A DNA stretch of 64,000 nt from Rhodobacteraceae bacterium CCMM004 (lineage in GTDB: Bacteria; Pseudomonadota; Alphaproteobacteria; Rhodobacterales; Rhodobacteraceae). Location: the NCBI GenBank assembly GCA_004005435.1, contig RZWH01000006.1, forward strand, positions 1 to 64,000, in the 5' to 3' direction. The translations under genes were made by a program, and so were the position numbers. Under the pieces are notes generated by a model. That model had not been told where the DNA came from, searched no databases, and saw only the letters and a list, made by a program, of their open reading frames with translations. Positions 1 to 9,768 of this stretch are shown here, one piece after another. Numbering within the stretch: the stretch's first letter is position 1; each line of letters opens with the position of its first letter.

Positions 1-109
1 GATCGAGATCGACCCGATGATCACCCACACCCTGAGCCTCGACGACATCAACGACGGCTTCGACCTCATGCACCAGGGCAAATCCATCCGCGCCGTCGTG
101 ACGTATTGA
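1..109 (+). CDS. frmA: C-terminal end of class III alcohol dehydrogenase / S-(hydroxymethyl)glutathione dehydrogenase (partial)
   Basis: Only the last 35 residues are in the window; the gene begins upstream of base 1. The tail contains [16 protein letters not shown] followed by GKSIRAVV, which is the usual C-terminus of zinc-dependent class III alcohol dehydrogenases. These oxidise the glutathione adduct of formaldehyde with NAD in the cytoplasm. The stop is followed four bases later by the next gene on the same strand, so the two are probably co-transcribed. The catalytic zinc residues are outside the window, so the assignment rests on the C-terminal signature alone. Confidence 0.75.
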   Translation, partial: IEIDPMITHTLSLDDINDGFDLMHQGKSIRAVVTY

Positions 110-113
110 GGCG

Positions 114-521
114 ATGGCCGGCACCTTTACCGAGGCGTATCGGCAAGCGGGCTACGCCATCGCCAACCCGCGCAACCAGTGGTCGGCGCTCAGCGCCGAT
201 GGCACCCGCGTGGCGATGACCGTCTGGTCGGACGAGATCGACAAGTCGTCCGAGCCCTGGGTGGTCGACATCCGCGACCACCCTCGACTGGAGGCGTGGG
301 GCGGGCGCACCGGCAACGCCATCCGAAAGAAGCACATCGCCCACGCGCTGGTCCGGTGCGCCGGGCGGGTGGACCTGATCCTGTGCGTCGCGGAGGATCC
401 CACGCGCCAGCCCCGCCGCATCAAGATCGCACGCCACTGGCCCCAGCGCATCGGTCGGCTCGACCCCGACGGCTTCGACCCCGAGACAGGAACCTTTCGG
501 CTGTGGCTCGATCCGGCGTGA
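114..521 (+). CDS. Hypothetical protein, 135 aa
   Basis: I do not recognise a characterised family. The product is a soluble basic protein with a tryptophan-rich N-terminal half (NQWSALSADG, MTVWSDEID) and no signal peptide or membrane segment. The ATG lies four bases after the dehydrogenase stop, and the stop overlaps the GTG of the serine hydrolase by four bases, so the three genes look like one transcription unit. Its place directly behind a formaldehyde-detoxifying dehydrogenase suggests a metabolic role, but the sequence itself does not show one. Confidence 0.75.
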   Translation: MAGTFTEAYRQAGYAIANPRNQWSALSADGTRVAMTVWSDEIDKSSEPWVVDIRDHPRLEAWGGRTGNAIRKKHIAHALVRCAGRVDLILCVAEDPTRQPRRIKIARHWPQRIGRLDPDGFDPETGTFRLWLDPA

Positions 522-1570
522 TCGCGGAGGCGCTCGGCCATCTCGCGCCGCCCCTGGCGTTTGCCGGAGTGGCGTGGTCGGGGCCGCGGGGGCGGGGGAT
601 GGAGATCGCCACCGCGCCGGGCGTCTCCGCCGGCCCCGGCACGCGCATGCGGGTGGCCTCGATCTCCAAGATCGTGACGGCGCGGGTGTTTCTGCGGGCG
701 GTCGCCCACCTGGGCCCGCCCGCGGCGTTGGAGATGGACGCGCTCTTGGGCTATCCGCTGCGCCACCCGCGGGCGTCCGACCGCCCGATCACCGCCGGGA
801 TGGTCGCGGCCCACCATGCGGGGCTGACGGATTCGGGCGGCTATCTGATCCCGCGCGGGATGCCGCTCGCCGCGTTCCTGGCTCGTGCGGAGGTCTGGGA
901 TGCCCTGCCCGGCACGCGCTTTGCCTACTGCAATCTGGGCTACGTCGTCCTGGCCGCGGCGGCGGAGCGGGTAACCGGGCGACGGTTCGACCTGTTGGCG
1001 CGGGATCTGCTGGAGGATTGGGGGATCGGGGGCGGCTTTAACTGGTCCGGCGTGGCGGATCGAGCCACACGGCTGCCCTGCTACCGCCCCGGCTCGGGTG
1101 GACTGGTGCCGCAGATCGACGCGCAGGTGGCGGCCGACGGCGTCAGCGGGCCGGACGGCACCCGCATCGACCTGGCCGACCACGTCCCTGGGGCGGCGCC
1201 GGGTGTGTTCTCGCCGCAAGGGGGGCTGCGGCTGTCGCTGGCCGAGTGCCTCACCCTGGCCGAGCGGCTTGGACCCGAGCCGCCGCTCTGGCGCGTGCAC
1301 GACGGTCCCACGGAACCGCCGCGCGAGGTGTTCCAGGACTACGGCTGGGGGATGCAGATCCTGCCTGCGCCGACGTTCTGGCCCGAGCCTGTGATCGGCC
1401 ACACCGCCAGCGGCTATGGCCTGCGCGGAGGTGTGTTCCGTGCGCCGACGAGCGGGGTGGCGATGGCCTATCTGCTGAACGGACTGCCCGAGGATCCCCA
1501 GGACCGCGCCGACTTTACCGCCGAAGAGCACGCCGTCTGGGCCGCGCTGCGCCGTGCCGCAGCCGACTGA
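518..1570 (+). CDS. Serine hydrolase, beta-lactamase / DD-peptidase (class C) fold
   Basis: The reading frame is open further upstream, but the GTG at 518 overlaps the preceding TGA and gives the expected N-terminus, for 350 residues. The class C penicillin-recognising motifs are visible: SISK at about residues 48-51 (nucleophile and base), YCN at 137-139, and HTA near residue 298 in place of the usual HTG or KTG. No signal peptide is evident from this start, so a cytoplasmic esterase or amidase is more likely than a periplasmic antibiotic-hydrolysing enzyme. The substrate cannot be read from the sequence. It is translationally coupled to the small gene in front. Confidence 0.85.
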   Translation: MIAEALGHLAPPLAFAGVAWSGPRGRGMEIATAPGVSAGPGTRMRVASISKIVTARVFLRAVAHLGPPAALEMDALLGYPLRHPRASDRPITAGMVAAHHAGLTDSGGYLIPRGMPLAAFLARAEVWDALPGTRFAYCNLGYVVLAAAAERVTGRRFDLLARDLLEDWGIGGGFNWSGVADRATRLPCYRPGSGGLVPQIDAQVAADGVSGPDGTRIDLADHVPGAAPGVFSPQGGLRLSLAECLTLAERLGPEPPLWRVHDGPTEPPREVFQDYGWGMQILPAPTFWPEPVIGHTASGYGLRGGVFRAPTSGVAMAYLLNGLPEDPQDRADFTAEEHAVWAALRRAAAD

Positions 1571-1665
1571 GCCGAGGTGACGAAAGCCGTCATTCCCGCC
1601 CATCCGGGTTGCTGGACGGGACCGGGATCGGTAGCGTAGGATCAGGTCATCAGAAAAGGTCTCAC

Positions 1666-2022
1666 ATGAAACCTCTGCTTGCTGCGCTCGCTTTCTCCGT
1701 CCCCTTCCTCGCCGCGCCCGCCTGGGCGGATCAAGAGACGATGACGCCAGAGATCATGGCGGACATCGTCATGGCCGAACGGCTGATCGCGCTGGGCGAG
1801 GCGCGGGGCGAGCCGCTCTTGGTGCTGGCGGCGGTGCGCCTGCGCGCCACCCTGGGTGGGGAGAGCGCGGTGCCCGACGGTTTCACCGACCGGGAGACGG
1901 CGCTGGACATCGCACGGCGGCTGTCGGACGGCGACGAGGCGCTGATCGGCATCGTCGAAGACGTGGACGCCGACGGCAGCCGCCGCTTGCCGATCTGCGC
2001 ACGCAACGGATTCTGCTACTGA
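1666..2022 (+). CDS. Secreted hypothetical protein, 118 aa
   Basis: The chosen ATG starts a clear Sec signal peptide (MKPLLAALAFSVPFLAAPAWA) with a likely cut after AWA. The mature part is about 97 residues, mostly helical and acidic, and ends in a small cysteine-containing tail (CARNGFCY) that could form a disulfide in the periplasm. Upstream there is an A-rich stretch with AAAAGG about six bases before the start. I do not recognise the family. A 95-base gap separates it from the serine hydrolase, so it may have its own promoter. Confidence 0.75.
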   Translation: MKPLLAALAFSVPFLAAPAWADQETMTPEIMADIVMAERLIALGEARGEPLLVLAAVRLRATLGGESAVPDGFTDRETALDIARRLSDGDEALIGIVEDVDADGSRRLPICARNGFCY

Positions 2023-2060
2023 GGCTTCCCTCTCGGGCCTCCAGGCAGTAAGGGGCGGTC

Positions 2061-2780
2061 ATGGCAACCCGTGACCGTCCCCTCTACGCCGTCCTGATCG
2101 ACGCCGACAACATCCCGGCCAAGTTCGCCGGGGCGATCCTCAAGGAGATCACCGGCCTGGGCGAGCCCGCGCTGCGCCGAGTCTACGGCGACTGGTCGTC
2201 GGGCCGGCTGAACAATTGGTCCAAGGTGGTGCGCGAACTGGGCCTGGTGGCGCATCAGGAAACCGCCAACACGGTGGGCAAGAACGCCTCCGACATCGGC
2301 CTCGTCATCGACGCGATGGACATCCTGCATACCGGGCGCTTCGACGGGTTCGTCCTGGTGTCGTCGGACAGCGACTTTACCGCGCTGGCCAACCGGGTGC
2401 GCGAGGACGGGTTGGACGTGATCGGGATCGGCGAGCGCAAGGCGCCCGAGAGCCTGCGGAACGTCTGCAACCGCTTCATCCTCATCGAGAACATCGTCGA
2501 CGACCCGCGCGAGACCCGGCGCGAGGACGACGCCGAGCCGCTGCCGGACAAGCTCAAGCCCATCGACGCCATCCCGCTGATCCTCAGCGCGATGGACAAG
2601 ATCGAGCAGGACGACGAGTGGTATGCCCTGGGCCAGCTCGGGCAGTATGTCGTCGCCGACAACCCCGACTTCGACACCCGCACCTATGGCAAGAAAAAGC
2701 TGAGCGACCTCGTCCAGGACCTCAAGAGGTTCGAGACCAAGAAGATCGGCAATCAACTGCATGTGCGCCGCCGCGACTGA
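2061..2780 (+). CDS. NYN (PIN-like) domain protein with C-terminal OST-HTH/LOTUS-type domain
   Basis: Residues 1-155 form a NYN domain of the LabA/MARF1 type. The acidic residues expected for a metal-dependent ribonuclease centre are present: VLIDADN at 11-17, ASDIGLVIDAMD near 80-90, and SSDSDF near 112. The last 70 residues (IDAIPLILSAMDKIEQDDEW to the end) resemble an OST-HTH/LOTUS RNA-binding domain. Members are inferred to be RNA nucleases or RNA-binding regulators; the target is unknown. It is flanked upstream by the secreted protein gene and ends 12 bases from the convergent GST gene. Confidence 0.85.
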   Translation: MATRDRPLYAVLIDADNIPAKFAGAILKEITGLGEPALRRVYGDWSSGRLNNWSKVVRELGLVAHQETANTVGKNASDIGLVIDAMDILHTGRFDGFVLVSSDSDFTALANRVREDGLDVIGIGERKAPESLRNVCNRFILIENIVDDPRETRREDDAEPLPDKLKPIDAIPLILSAMDKIEQDDEWYALGQLGQYVVADNPDFDTRTYGKKKLSDLVQDLKRFETKKIGNQLHVRRRD

Positions 2781-2792
2781 GCGGGCTGGGGT

Positions 2793-3380
2793 CTACCTCT
2801 CGGCGGCGCGGGCGTGGGCCGGGCGCGCGTGGCCACGGTCCAGGTAGGCGGCGAAGCGGGCGTCCTCGACGGGAAACCCCGCACGCTGGGCCCAACCGCC
2901 GCAATGCACCGCGACGATGTCGGGCACCGTCAGCTCTGCACCCATCAGGTAGGGGCCGTCCTCCAGCCGCGCCGACAGACGCGCCAGGCTGGCCGCGAAC
3001 TCGCGTTTGAGGCTGTCCTTCACCGCCGGCACCCGTTGGTCTTCGGGCAGGACGAAGCTGTGCCGCGCGGCCATCCAGAGGCAGGCGTCGAGTTCGTCCA
3101 GCACCATGTGCAGCACCCCGTCCTGCTGTGCCCGCGCCACCGTGCCGGGCGGGGCGGTGAGGGCCCCGTGGCGGTCGGCGAGGTAGGTGAGAATCGCGGT
3201 CGAATCGGTGATCGTGCCTCCGTCGACGCGCAGCACCGGGATCTTGCCCGCCGGGTTGACCGCACGCACCGCGTCCGAGCGCGGCGGCGCCGGATCGTGC
3301 TCGTAGGGCTGGCCCAGTTCCTCCAGCATCCACAGAACGCGAAAGGCGCGGCTGCGGGCGGTGCCGATCACTGTGTACAT
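2793..3380 (-). CDS. Glutathione S-transferase family protein
   Basis: The 195-residue product has the glutaredoxin-like N-terminal GST fold. It carries VNPAGKIPVL near residues 43-52, where the conserved cis-proline sits, and DSTAILTYL near 63, which binds the glutathione gamma-glutamyl group. A helical C-terminal domain follows. The ATG at 3380 shares its A with the holA stop (TGATG), so it is the last gene of the leuS-lptE-holA-GST operon and is probably translationally coupled. The specific electrophile is not evident. Its place behind DNA polymerase and LPS genes looks like operon convenience rather than function. Confidence 0.88.
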   Translation of the reverse strand: MYTVIGTARSRAFRVLWMLEELGQPYEHDPAPPRSDAVRAVNPAGKIPVLRVDGGTITDSTAILTYLADRHGALTAPPGTVARAQQDGVLHMVLDELDACLWMAARHSFVLPEDQRVPAVKDSLKREFAASLARLSARLEDGPYLMGAELTVPDIVAVHCGGWAQRAGFPVEDARFAAYLDRGHARPAHARAAER

Positions 3381-4411
3381 CAGCGGCGTCCCATCATGGC
3401 GAGGCGGATCAACGTGCGCTCCATCACCGCCATCTGCGGGGCGCGCGCGGCCGACCGCAAGGCGAGATCGGTGTCGGTCAGGAGGTGCAGCGCCTGCTCC
3501 AGCTTGACCGCGCCCCAGGACTGCGCCTGCCGCAGCATCGCGTCGCGGCGGGGGCCGTAGACCGGGGGGCGCAGCCGGCCGATCCCCGCCCCGGCGCCGC
3601 CCGGGTCGGCCGCGGCGGTGTAGAGCTGTCGGAAATGCCGGGTGGCGCCGATGCAGAGTGCGACCGGCTGCACCCCTTGGGCGGTCAGGCGGCGGAGGAG
3701 CGGTCCGATCTCCTGTGCCCGCGCCTCGGCCACCACCGCTAGGATGTCGTCCAGCGCGGCCTCGCCGGTGCGTGGCGTGCAGGCGGAAATGTCCTCGGGC
3801 GTCAGTGGCTTGGGGTCGCCCAGCTTGTAGAGCGCGAGCTTTTCCACCGTTTGCCGGAAGTCCCCGGGGTCGAGCGCTTGGGCGAGGGCGGAGAGCGCGG
3901 CCATCGCGTCGCCCCCCGGTGGGGGCAGCCCGGCGTCGGCCAGCGTCTTTTCGATTTCGGCCCGGCTCATGGGGTCGTCGTAGACGGCGATGGCGGCGGC
4001 GGCGGGATGCTTTTCGAACCCCTTGCGCAGGGGCGAGGTGGGTTTCAGCGCGCCGGCGGTCACCACGACATGGGCATCGCCCTCCTGCCAATCGGCGAGC
4101 GCGGCGAGGATCGCCTCGACATGGAGTGCGCCGGCGTCCTCCACCAGCACCGCGCGGGGGCCGGGGAAGAACCCAGTGGCGCGCATCGCGTCCGACAGCG
4201 CCGCCTTGTCCCCCCGCACCTCGCCCGCAGGCAGGCGCGTCAGGCGCATCTCCTCCTCGGCGCCGGGGCCGAGGAGTTGGGCGATCATCCCCTGGCGTTT
4301 CAGCGCCACGCGCATGGCGTCGGCGCCGTAGATGAGGGTGCCGGGGCGGCCCGGCGGCGGCGCGGCGAGCCATTGGGCGGCATCGCGCGCGTTGAGCTTC
4401 ACCGCCGCCAC
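3380..4411 (-). CDS. holA: DNA polymerase III subunit delta
   Basis: The 343-residue product matches the clamp-loader delta subunit in length and features: LIYGADAMRV near the N-terminus, the AAA-like wing FFPGPRAVLVEDA, a lid region, and a C-terminal helical collar ending in LALRSAARAPQMAVMERTLIRL. Delta opens the beta sliding clamp during loading onto primed DNA. The start is a GTG that overlaps the lptE end by 13 bases, and its stop overlaps the GST start by one base. The lptE-holA neighbourhood is widespread in proteobacteria and supports both calls. Confidence 0.93.
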   Translation of the reverse strand: MAAVKLNARDAAQWLAAPPPGRPGTLIYGADAMRVALKRQGMIAQLLGPGAEEEMRLTRLPAGEVRGDKAALSDAMRATGFFPGPRAVLVEDAGALHVEAILAALADWQEGDAHVVVTAGALKPTSPLRKGFEKHPAAAAIAVYDDPMSRAEIEKTLADAGLPPPGGDAMAALSALAQALDPGDFRQTVEKLALYKLGDPKPLTPEDISACTPRTGEAALDDILAVVAEARAQEIGPLLRRLTAQGVQPVALCIGATRHFRQLYTAAADPGGAGAGIGRLRPPVYGPRRDAMLRQAQSWGAVKLEQALHLLTDTDLALRSAARAPQMAVMERTLIRLAMMGRR

Positions 4412-4920
4412 TCCGGTGCGGTGGCTAGGAGCCGCGCGACCAGTTGGTCGGCCAAGAGCGTCATCAGCCGTTCGCGCGCATCCTGCTCGGCGGCACGGAC
4501 CGACACGGTATTGCCCGCGATGGTGCCGCGGTTGGCGCTGAAGACCGGGGCGGAATAGCTGGTGAAGTTGCGCAAGGTGCCGCTGGCCACCACGTCGCCG
4601 GATTCGGTGTGGGTCAGCCGATAGGCCAGATTGGCGCGCAGGCGGCGGCGCGTGATCTCCTGATCCGGGGTGATCCCCAGGCCGTCCTCGGCCAGCGCGA
4701 TGTCGGCGGACAGGCGGTAGGCCGCGCCGCCGCTGCCACGGCCCAGCCGGTCTTCGAGCTGGCGGACCAGAACATAGCCCTCGGGGTCGCGGGGCGGGTC
4801 GACGGCGATCTGCCCGCGCAGGCCCCGCGCCGCCCCTTGCGGGCCGTAGACGGGGGTGAACCCGCAGGCGGCGACGGCGGCCGCCGCGCCGACGAGCAGG
4901 GTGCGCCTAGACCACGACAT
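4399..4920 (-). CDS. lptE: LPS-assembly lipoprotein LptE
   Basis: The 173-residue product begins with an RR-containing signal and a lipobox (VAACGF, lipidated Cys19) followed by TPVYGP, the typical LptE opening. LptE sits as a plug in the outer-membrane LptD barrel and helps place lipopolysaccharide on the cell surface. The rest is an alternating alpha/beta domain with the conserved [16 protein letters not shown]-like region and a C-terminal helix ([20 protein letters not shown]). It overlaps the leuS stop by 14 bases and the holA start by 13 bases. Confidence 0.9.
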   Translation of the reverse strand: MSWSRRTLLVGAAAAVAACGFTPVYGPQGAARGLRGQIAVDPPRDPEGYVLVRQLEDRLGRGSGGAAYRLSADIALAEDGLGITPDQEITRRRLRANLAYRLTHTESGDVVASGTLRNFTSYSAPVFSANRGTIAGNTVSVRAAEQDARERLMTLLADQLVARLLATAPEWRR

Positions 4921-7486
4921 TGACGATGCGCCCCGGCACCACGATGGTTTTCTTCGGCGGGTTGCCGTCCAGCGCCTTTTTCACCGCGTGCGTGTCCAGC
5001 GCCCGGCGTTCGACCTCGGCGCGGTCGAGGTCGCGGGGCACGGTGATCTCGGTCCGCCGCTTGCCGTTGATCTGGACCGGCAGCGTCACCTCGTCGTCCA
5101 CCAGCATCGCCGGATCGGCCTCGGGCCAGGGCGCCGTGGCGATCAGCCCCTCGCCCCCCAGCGTCGACCAGATCTCTTCGGCAAGGTGCGGGGTCATGGG
5201 CGACATGAGCTGCGCCATGGTCCGCGCGGCCCGCATCCGCGCATCGCGCCCAGCGTCGGATTTGGACAGCGTGTTGGTAAAGGCGTAGAGGCGGGCGACG
5301 GAGGTATTGAAGCCGAAGCTCTCGATCCCGACCGTCACGTCGTGGATGGTCTTGTGCATCTCGCGCAGCAGGGCCTGATCGGCACCGTCTGCCCCCTCGG
5401 CCGGGGCGTCGGCGGCCTCGGTGGCGATGCGGAAGACCCGGGCGAGGTGCTTGGACGCCGCCTCGGCCCCGCTGGCGGTCCATTCCACGTCCCGCTCGGG
5501 CGGCGAATCGCTCAGCACGAACCAGCGCGCGGTATCGGCGCCGTAGCGGTCGATGATCTCCAGCGGATCGACCACGTTCTTCTTGGACTTGGACATCTTG
5601 GCCGACGGGATCACCTCGACCGCCTCGCCGGTCGAGCCCAGGCGCGCGCCCGATTCGGTCCACTCGACGTCCTTGGGAAGGTGATAGACCGGGCGGTCGC
5701 GCTCGTCCCGGGTGACGTAGATTTCGTGGGTCACCATGCCTTGGGTGAAGAGCGCGTCGAACGGCTCCACCGCCGACGCGGGCAGGTGGCCGCAGATGTG
5801 CATCGCCCGGGCGAAGAACCGCGAATACAGCAGGTGCAGGATCGCGTGCTCCACCCCGCCAATATACTGGTCGACGTTCATCCAATAGGCGGCGTCCTGG
5901 GCGTCGGTGGGGGCGTCGGCCCGGGGCGCGGTGAAGCGGGCGAAATACCACGACGAATCGACGAAGGTGTCCATCGTGTCGGTCTCGCGCTTGGCCGGAG
6001 CGCCGCAGGCGGGGCAGGCGACGTCGCGCCAGGTGGGGTGGCGGTCCAGCGCGTTGCCGGGCTTGGAGAAATCCACGTCCTCGGGCAGGCGGACCGGCAG
6101 GTTCTCCTTCTTCTCCGGGACCACGCCGCAGGCGTCGCAATGGACGACCGGGATCGGGCAGCCCCAGTAGCGCTGCCGAGAGAGCCCCCAGTCGCGCAGC
6201 CGGTAGCGGGTGACGCCGCGGCCCACGCCTTTGTCCTGGCAGACTCCGATGGCGGCCTCGACCGCGTCGTTTCCGGTCTGCGCCTCGTGGCCCGCGAACC
6301 CTTTGATGTAGCGCACCGTTTCCGTCTTGGGCGGGACGTAGGCCGGGCCGCCGTTCTCGGGCAGGATGAACGTGCCCTCCTCGCCCATCGCGGGCGCATA
6401 GGTCGAGATCACCGGGAGGTCGTATTTGCGGGCGAAGTCCAGGTCGCGCTGATCGTGCGCCGGACAGCCGAAGATCGCGCCGGTGCCGTAATCCATCAGG
6501 ATGAAGTTGGCGACGTAGACCGGCAGTTCCCAATCGGGGTCGAAGGGGTGGCGGACGGTCAGGCCGGTGTCGTAGCCGTTTTTCTCGGCCTTCTCCATCG
6601 CCTCTTCGGCGGTGCTCATCTTGCGGCACTCGGCGTTGAAGGCGGCGAGGTCGGCGTCGTCCTCCTCCAGCCGCCGGGCGAGCGGATGGTCGGGCGAGAT
6701 GCCGACGAAGGACGCGCCGAGCAACGTGTCGGGGCGGGTCGTGTAGACCTCGATCTCGGCGTGGCCCTCCGGGCCGTCCACCAGGGCAAAGGCACATTGC
6801 AACCCGCGGGACCGGCCGATCCAGTTGCGCTGCATCGTCTTGACCTTGTCGGGCCAGGCGTCGAGCCCGTCGAGCGCCGACAGCAGCTCTTCGGAAAAGT
6901 CGGAGATTTTGAAGAACCACTGGGTCAGTTCGCGGCGCTCGACCGTCGCACCCGAGCGCCAGCCCTTGCCGTCCTCGACCTGTTCGTTGGCGAGCACGGT
7001 CATGTCGACCGGATCCCAGTTGACCACAGCATTCTTGCGATAGACCAACCCGGCGTCGAGAAAGTCGAGAAACAGCGCCTGCTGCTGACCGTAATACTCC
7101 GGGTCGCAAGTGGCGAACTCGCGGCTCCAGTCAAGCGTCAGGCCGAGGCGGCCGAACTGCTCCTTCATCGCGGCGATGTTCTGGTAGGTCCATTCGCCGG
7201 GATGCACGCCCCGCTCCATCGCCGCGTTCTCGGCCGGGAGGCCGAAGGCGTCCCAGCCCATGGGGTGCAGCACCGCGTGGCCCGTGGCCAGCCGGTGGCG
7301 GGCGATGACGTCGCCCATGGTGTAGTTGCGCACATGCCCGATATGCAGAGCGCCCGAGGGGTAGGGGAACATCTCCAGGACATAGTATTTCGGACGCCCC
7401 TCGTCGCGGCGCGCGGCAAAGGTGCCGGCTTCGCGCCAGGTCTCCTGCCATTTCGGTTCGATCGACGCGGCGTCGTAGCGTGCCAT
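4907..7486 (-). CDS. leuS: Leucyl-tRNA synthetase
   Basis: The 859-residue class I synthetase has the HIGH motif at residues 48-51 ([11 protein letters not shown]) and KMSKS at about residues 630-634. The inserted CP1 editing domain lies between them, and an anticodon-binding and C-terminal domain follows. A pair of CxxC motifs (VHCDACG and ACPACGAP) marks the zinc-binding insert. It charges tRNA-Leu in the cytoplasm. It is the first gene of the minus-strand operon with lptE, holA and GST. The 155-base gap to the divergent glycosyltransferase at 7642 must hold the promoter, but no clear -35/-10 pair stands out. Confidence 0.97.
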   Translation of the reverse strand: MARYDAASIEPKWQETWREAGTFAARRDEGRPKYYVLEMFPYPSGALHIGHVRNYTMGDVIARHRLATGHAVLHPMGWDAFGLPAENAAMERGVHPGEWTYQNIAAMKEQFGRLGLTLDWSREFATCDPEYYGQQQALFLDFLDAGLVYRKNAVVNWDPVDMTVLANEQVEDGKGWRSGATVERRELTQWFFKISDFSEELLSALDGLDAWPDKVKTMQRNWIGRSRGLQCAFALVDGPEGHAEIEVYTTRPDTLLGASFVGISPDHPLARRLEEDDADLAAFNAECRKMSTAEEAMEKAEKNGYDTGLTVRHPFDPDWELPVYVANFILMDYGTGAIFGCPAHDQRDLDFARKYDLPVISTYAPAMGEEGTFILPENGGPAYVPPKTETVRYIKGFAGHEAQTGNDAVEAAIGVCQDKGVGRGVTRYRLRDWGLSRQRYWGCPIPVVHCDACGVVPEKKENLPVRLPEDVDFSKPGNALDRHPTWRDVACPACGAPAKRETDTMDTFVDSSWYFARFTAPRADAPTDAQDAAYWMNVDQYIGGVEHAILHLLYSRFFARAMHICGHLPASAVEPFDALFTQGMVTHEIYVTRDERDRPVYHLPKDVEWTESGARLGSTGEAVEVIPSAKMSKSKKNVVDPLEIIDRYGADTARWFVLSDSPPERDVEWTASGAEAASKHLARVFRIATEAADAPAEGADGADQALLREMHKTIHDVTVGIESFGFNTSVARLYAFTNTLSKSDAGRDARMRAARTMAQLMSPMTPHLAEEIWSTLGGEGLIATAPWPEADPAMLVDDEVTLPVQINGKRRTEITVPRDLDRAEVERRALDTHAVKKALDGNPPKKTIVVPGRIVNVVV

Positions 7487-7641
7487 CCTCGGAGCCTTCT
7501 CGGTGGGATCTGTCGGGCCGGATCGTGATAGGGGGCGGCGGGCGAGGGGTCCAGCGTCTTTGCCGGAAATCCGCGTCCGTGGCCTTACCCAGGCCCGATT
7601 TGCGGCTATAGACGTCGGACGGACAACGGGACCGGACGACG

Positions 7642-8883
7642 ATGAACATCTTCTTTCTGCATCAGAACTTTCCCGGGCAGTTCGCGCATCTCGCGCCCGC
7701 CCTGGCGGCCCGGGGGCACAAGGTCCTGGCGCTGACCACCCGGGTGGACAAGGCGCAGACCTGGCGGGGCGTGCAGATCGCCCCCTACCGCTTTGCCCCG
7801 CCCAAGGATCAGGTCTGCCATCCCTGGATGAACACCATGAACCAGGCCGTTCATCGCGGCGCGGCGGTTTATCGCGCCGGGCTGGAGGTCCGGCAGAAGG
7901 GGATCGAGCCGGATTTGATCGTGGCGCATTCGGGCTGGGGCGAGGCGCTGTATCTCCGCGACCTCTGGCCGGACGTGCCGATCGGGGTCTTTGCCGAGTT
8001 CTTCTACCTGTCCGAGGGCGGCGACATCGACTTCGATCCCGAGTTCTCGGTGCAGCGCGAGATGGGGCGAGGGGCGCGCGTGCGGATGAAGAACCTGGCG
8101 ATGCGCCTTCAGATGGAGACGGCCGATGCCGCCATCAGCCCGACCCGATGGCAGGCCGACGCGCATCCGCCCGAGCTGCGCTCCAAGATCTCGGTGATCC
8201 ACGACGGCATCGACACCGACACGATCCGACCCGACCCCGCGGCGGTGCTGAGCCTGGAGGGGGTGGGGCGCTGGAGCCGCGACGACGAGGTCATAACCTT
8301 CGTCAATCGCAACCTCGAACCCTACCGCGGCTTCCACATCTTCATGCGGGCCTTGCCCGAGTTGCTGCGCCGCCGGCCCCGGGCGCATGTGATCCTGGTG
8401 GGCGGCGACGGCGTCAGCTACGGCACGGCGGCCCCGGGGGGGAAGAGTTGGAAACAGATCTTCGTCGACGAGGTGCGGCCGCAGATCTCAGACGCCGACT
8501 GGGCGCGCGTGCATTTCCCTGGCCGGATCGGGCGGGCCGATTTCGACGCGCTGTTGCAGGTGTCGCGCTGCCACGTCTACCTCACCTACCCCTTCGTGGT
8601 TAGCTGGAGCCTGCTTGAGGCGATGTCGGCGGGCTGTGCCGTGGTGGCCAGCGACACGCCGCCGGTGCGCGAGATGGTCGAGGACGGGCGCACCGGGCTG
8701 ACCTTCGACTTCTTCGATGGGGCGGCGATGGTCGAGCGGGTCTGCGCGGTGCTGGACGATCCCGCCCTGGCCGCGCGTCTGGGCGCGGCGGCGCGGGCGC
8801 ACGTGATCGAGCGCTACGACCTGGCGCGGGTCTGCCTGCCGGCGCAGTTCGAGTGGGTCGCGCGCCTGGCCGAGGCGCGCTGA
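7642..8883 (+). CDS. GT4-type glycosyltransferase
   Basis: This 413-residue GT-B enzyme starts [14 protein letters not shown], typical of a group annotated as group 1 glycosyltransferases in alphaproteobacteria. The C-terminal nucleotide-sugar half contains [11 protein letters not shown] and [17 protein letters not shown], which carries the donor-binding glutamate region of GT4 enzymes. No membrane segment is evident. The acceptor (surface polysaccharide or a small molecule) cannot be inferred because no other glycan genes lie nearby. Its stop codon lies in a short palindrome shared with the convergent DUF3576 gene. Confidence 0.88.
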   Translation: MNIFFLHQNFPGQFAHLAPALAARGHKVLALTTRVDKAQTWRGVQIAPYRFAPPKDQVCHPWMNTMNQAVHRGAAVYRAGLEVRQKGIEPDLIVAHSGWGEALYLRDLWPDVPIGVFAEFFYLSEGGDIDFDPEFSVQREMGRGARVRMKNLAMRLQMETADAAISPTRWQADAHPPELRSKISVIHDGIDTDTIRPDPAAVLSLEGVGRWSRDDEVITFVNRNLEPYRGFHIFMRALPELLRRRPRAHVILVGGDGVSYGTAAPGGKSWKQIFVDEVRPQISDADWARVHFPGRIGRADFDALLQVSRCHVYLTYPFVVSWSLLEAMSAGCAVVASDTPPVREMVEDGRTGLTFDFFDGAAMVERVCAVLDDPALAARLGAAARAHVIERYDLARVCLPAQFEWVARLAEAR

Positions 8884-8891
8884 ACGTTCAG
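8880..8891. terminator. 12-bp perfect palindrome joining two convergent stop codons
   Basis: The sequence CTGAACGTTCAG is a perfect palindrome. It contains the TGA of the glycosyltransferase and the complement of the TGA of the DUF3576 gene. Part of the symmetry is automatic, because opposed TGA stops are reverse complements of each other. A terminator role is therefore only possible. Confidence 0.25.
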
Positions 8892-9391
8892 AGCCGCGAG
8901 GCCTGCAACCGGAGCTGCCGGGCGCGCGTGAGAATCGCGTCCTCGATGGCGCGGGCGGTGTCGGCGCTGACCGGACCCGAGCGCGACGCCAGAGCCACGC
9001 GCAGCGACCGCGCGTCGAGCGCGGGATCCTGCACGTAGACGGTGGCGCGATAAGGGCTCCCGCCACCGGGCGGCCGACCGTAGCCGTAGACGATGATCCC
9101 GGCAAAGGGGTCGGCGGCCTCGATCGGCATGAAGTTCAGGATGTCCTGCGCGGCGAACCAGATATACTTGTTCACCTCGACCGTGGTGTTGGGATCGTCG
9201 ACGTTCGCGAACAGGTCCCAGATCGTGTCGCGCGGCTCGGGCGCGGCGGGGGTGCCCTGCCGCTGACGCAGGATGTTTTCGCTGACGCTGGCGTCGTTGC
9301 GGGGCTCGCCAAAGTTCAGGCGCCCGCATCCCGCCGCGGTGGAAACGATCAGTGTCAGGACCAGCAGCCCGGAAATAGAAAAAACCCGCAT
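8888..9391 (-). CDS. DUF3576 domain lipoprotein
   Basis: The ATG at 9391 gives a signal peptide with a lipobox (STAAGC, lipidated Cys22), for 167 residues in total. The mature domain (TIWDLFANVDDPNTTVEVNKYIW, then ILNFMPIEAADPFAG and GYGRPPGGGSPYRATVYVQDPALDARSL) matches the alphaproteobacterial DUF3576 family. The function is unknown, and an outer-membrane or periplasmic location is implied. The frame is open 300 bases further upstream, but the lipobox fixes the start. It is divergent from the porin gene across a 377-base gap. Confidence 0.88.
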   Translation of the reverse strand: MRVFSISGLLVLTLIVSTAAGCGRLNFGEPRNDASVSENILRQRQGTPAAPEPRDTIWDLFANVDDPNTTVEVNKYIWFAAQDILNFMPIEAADPFAGIIVYGYGRPPGGGSPYRATVYVQDPALDARSLRVALASRSGPVSADTARAIEDAILTRARQLRLQASRL

Positions 9392-9768
9392 GCCGTCGGT
9401 TCTCCGCACCCGTTCCAGTTCAACATCCCTGGCGATTGGTAGACCAGTGGTCCGAGGCGGGCAAGGCAGCTTTTCCAAGGGCGCGGCGCCGACGCGCGCC
9501 GCAGAATCGGTGGCGGCGGGGCGGACGGCGCCCGGTGCGTCTCTGACCGGCGCACCCTCCTCTACCGCGCGGTTCGGGCGGCGGCGGCCCCGTCCGGGAC
9601 CCAGCTGCCGGGGCGGGCGCCCGAGCAGTGTGGCATCGCTGCACCAATTCGTGGGCACAACTTGGGCGGCCGAGCGACTCGCTTGAATCAAACCGACAAA
9701 AGGCGCACTCCACCATCGTGCCTAGGGGACGAGAGCTCTTGGGGCCGGTTTTAAATATGAGGGAAAAC
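9392..9768. other. Gene-free region between DUF3576 gene and porin, probable divergent promoters and porin leader
   Basis: The 377 bases contain no ORF with convincing coding character. The first 250 bases are very GC-rich. The last 110 bases before the porin (CGCTTGAATCAAACC, then GGTTTTAAATATGAGGG) are clearly more AT-rich and probably hold the porin promoter and leader. A strong purine-rich ribosome-binding site (TGAGGG) lies just before the porin ATG. I could not pick a confident -35/-10 pair. Confidence 0.5.

Noticed and set aside
4856-7528. 890-codon open frame on the plus strand opposite leuS
   Set aside because: It is the antisense of a clear leuS gene, with a repetitive Arg/Gly/Val composition and no motif. 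Such frames are common at this GC content.
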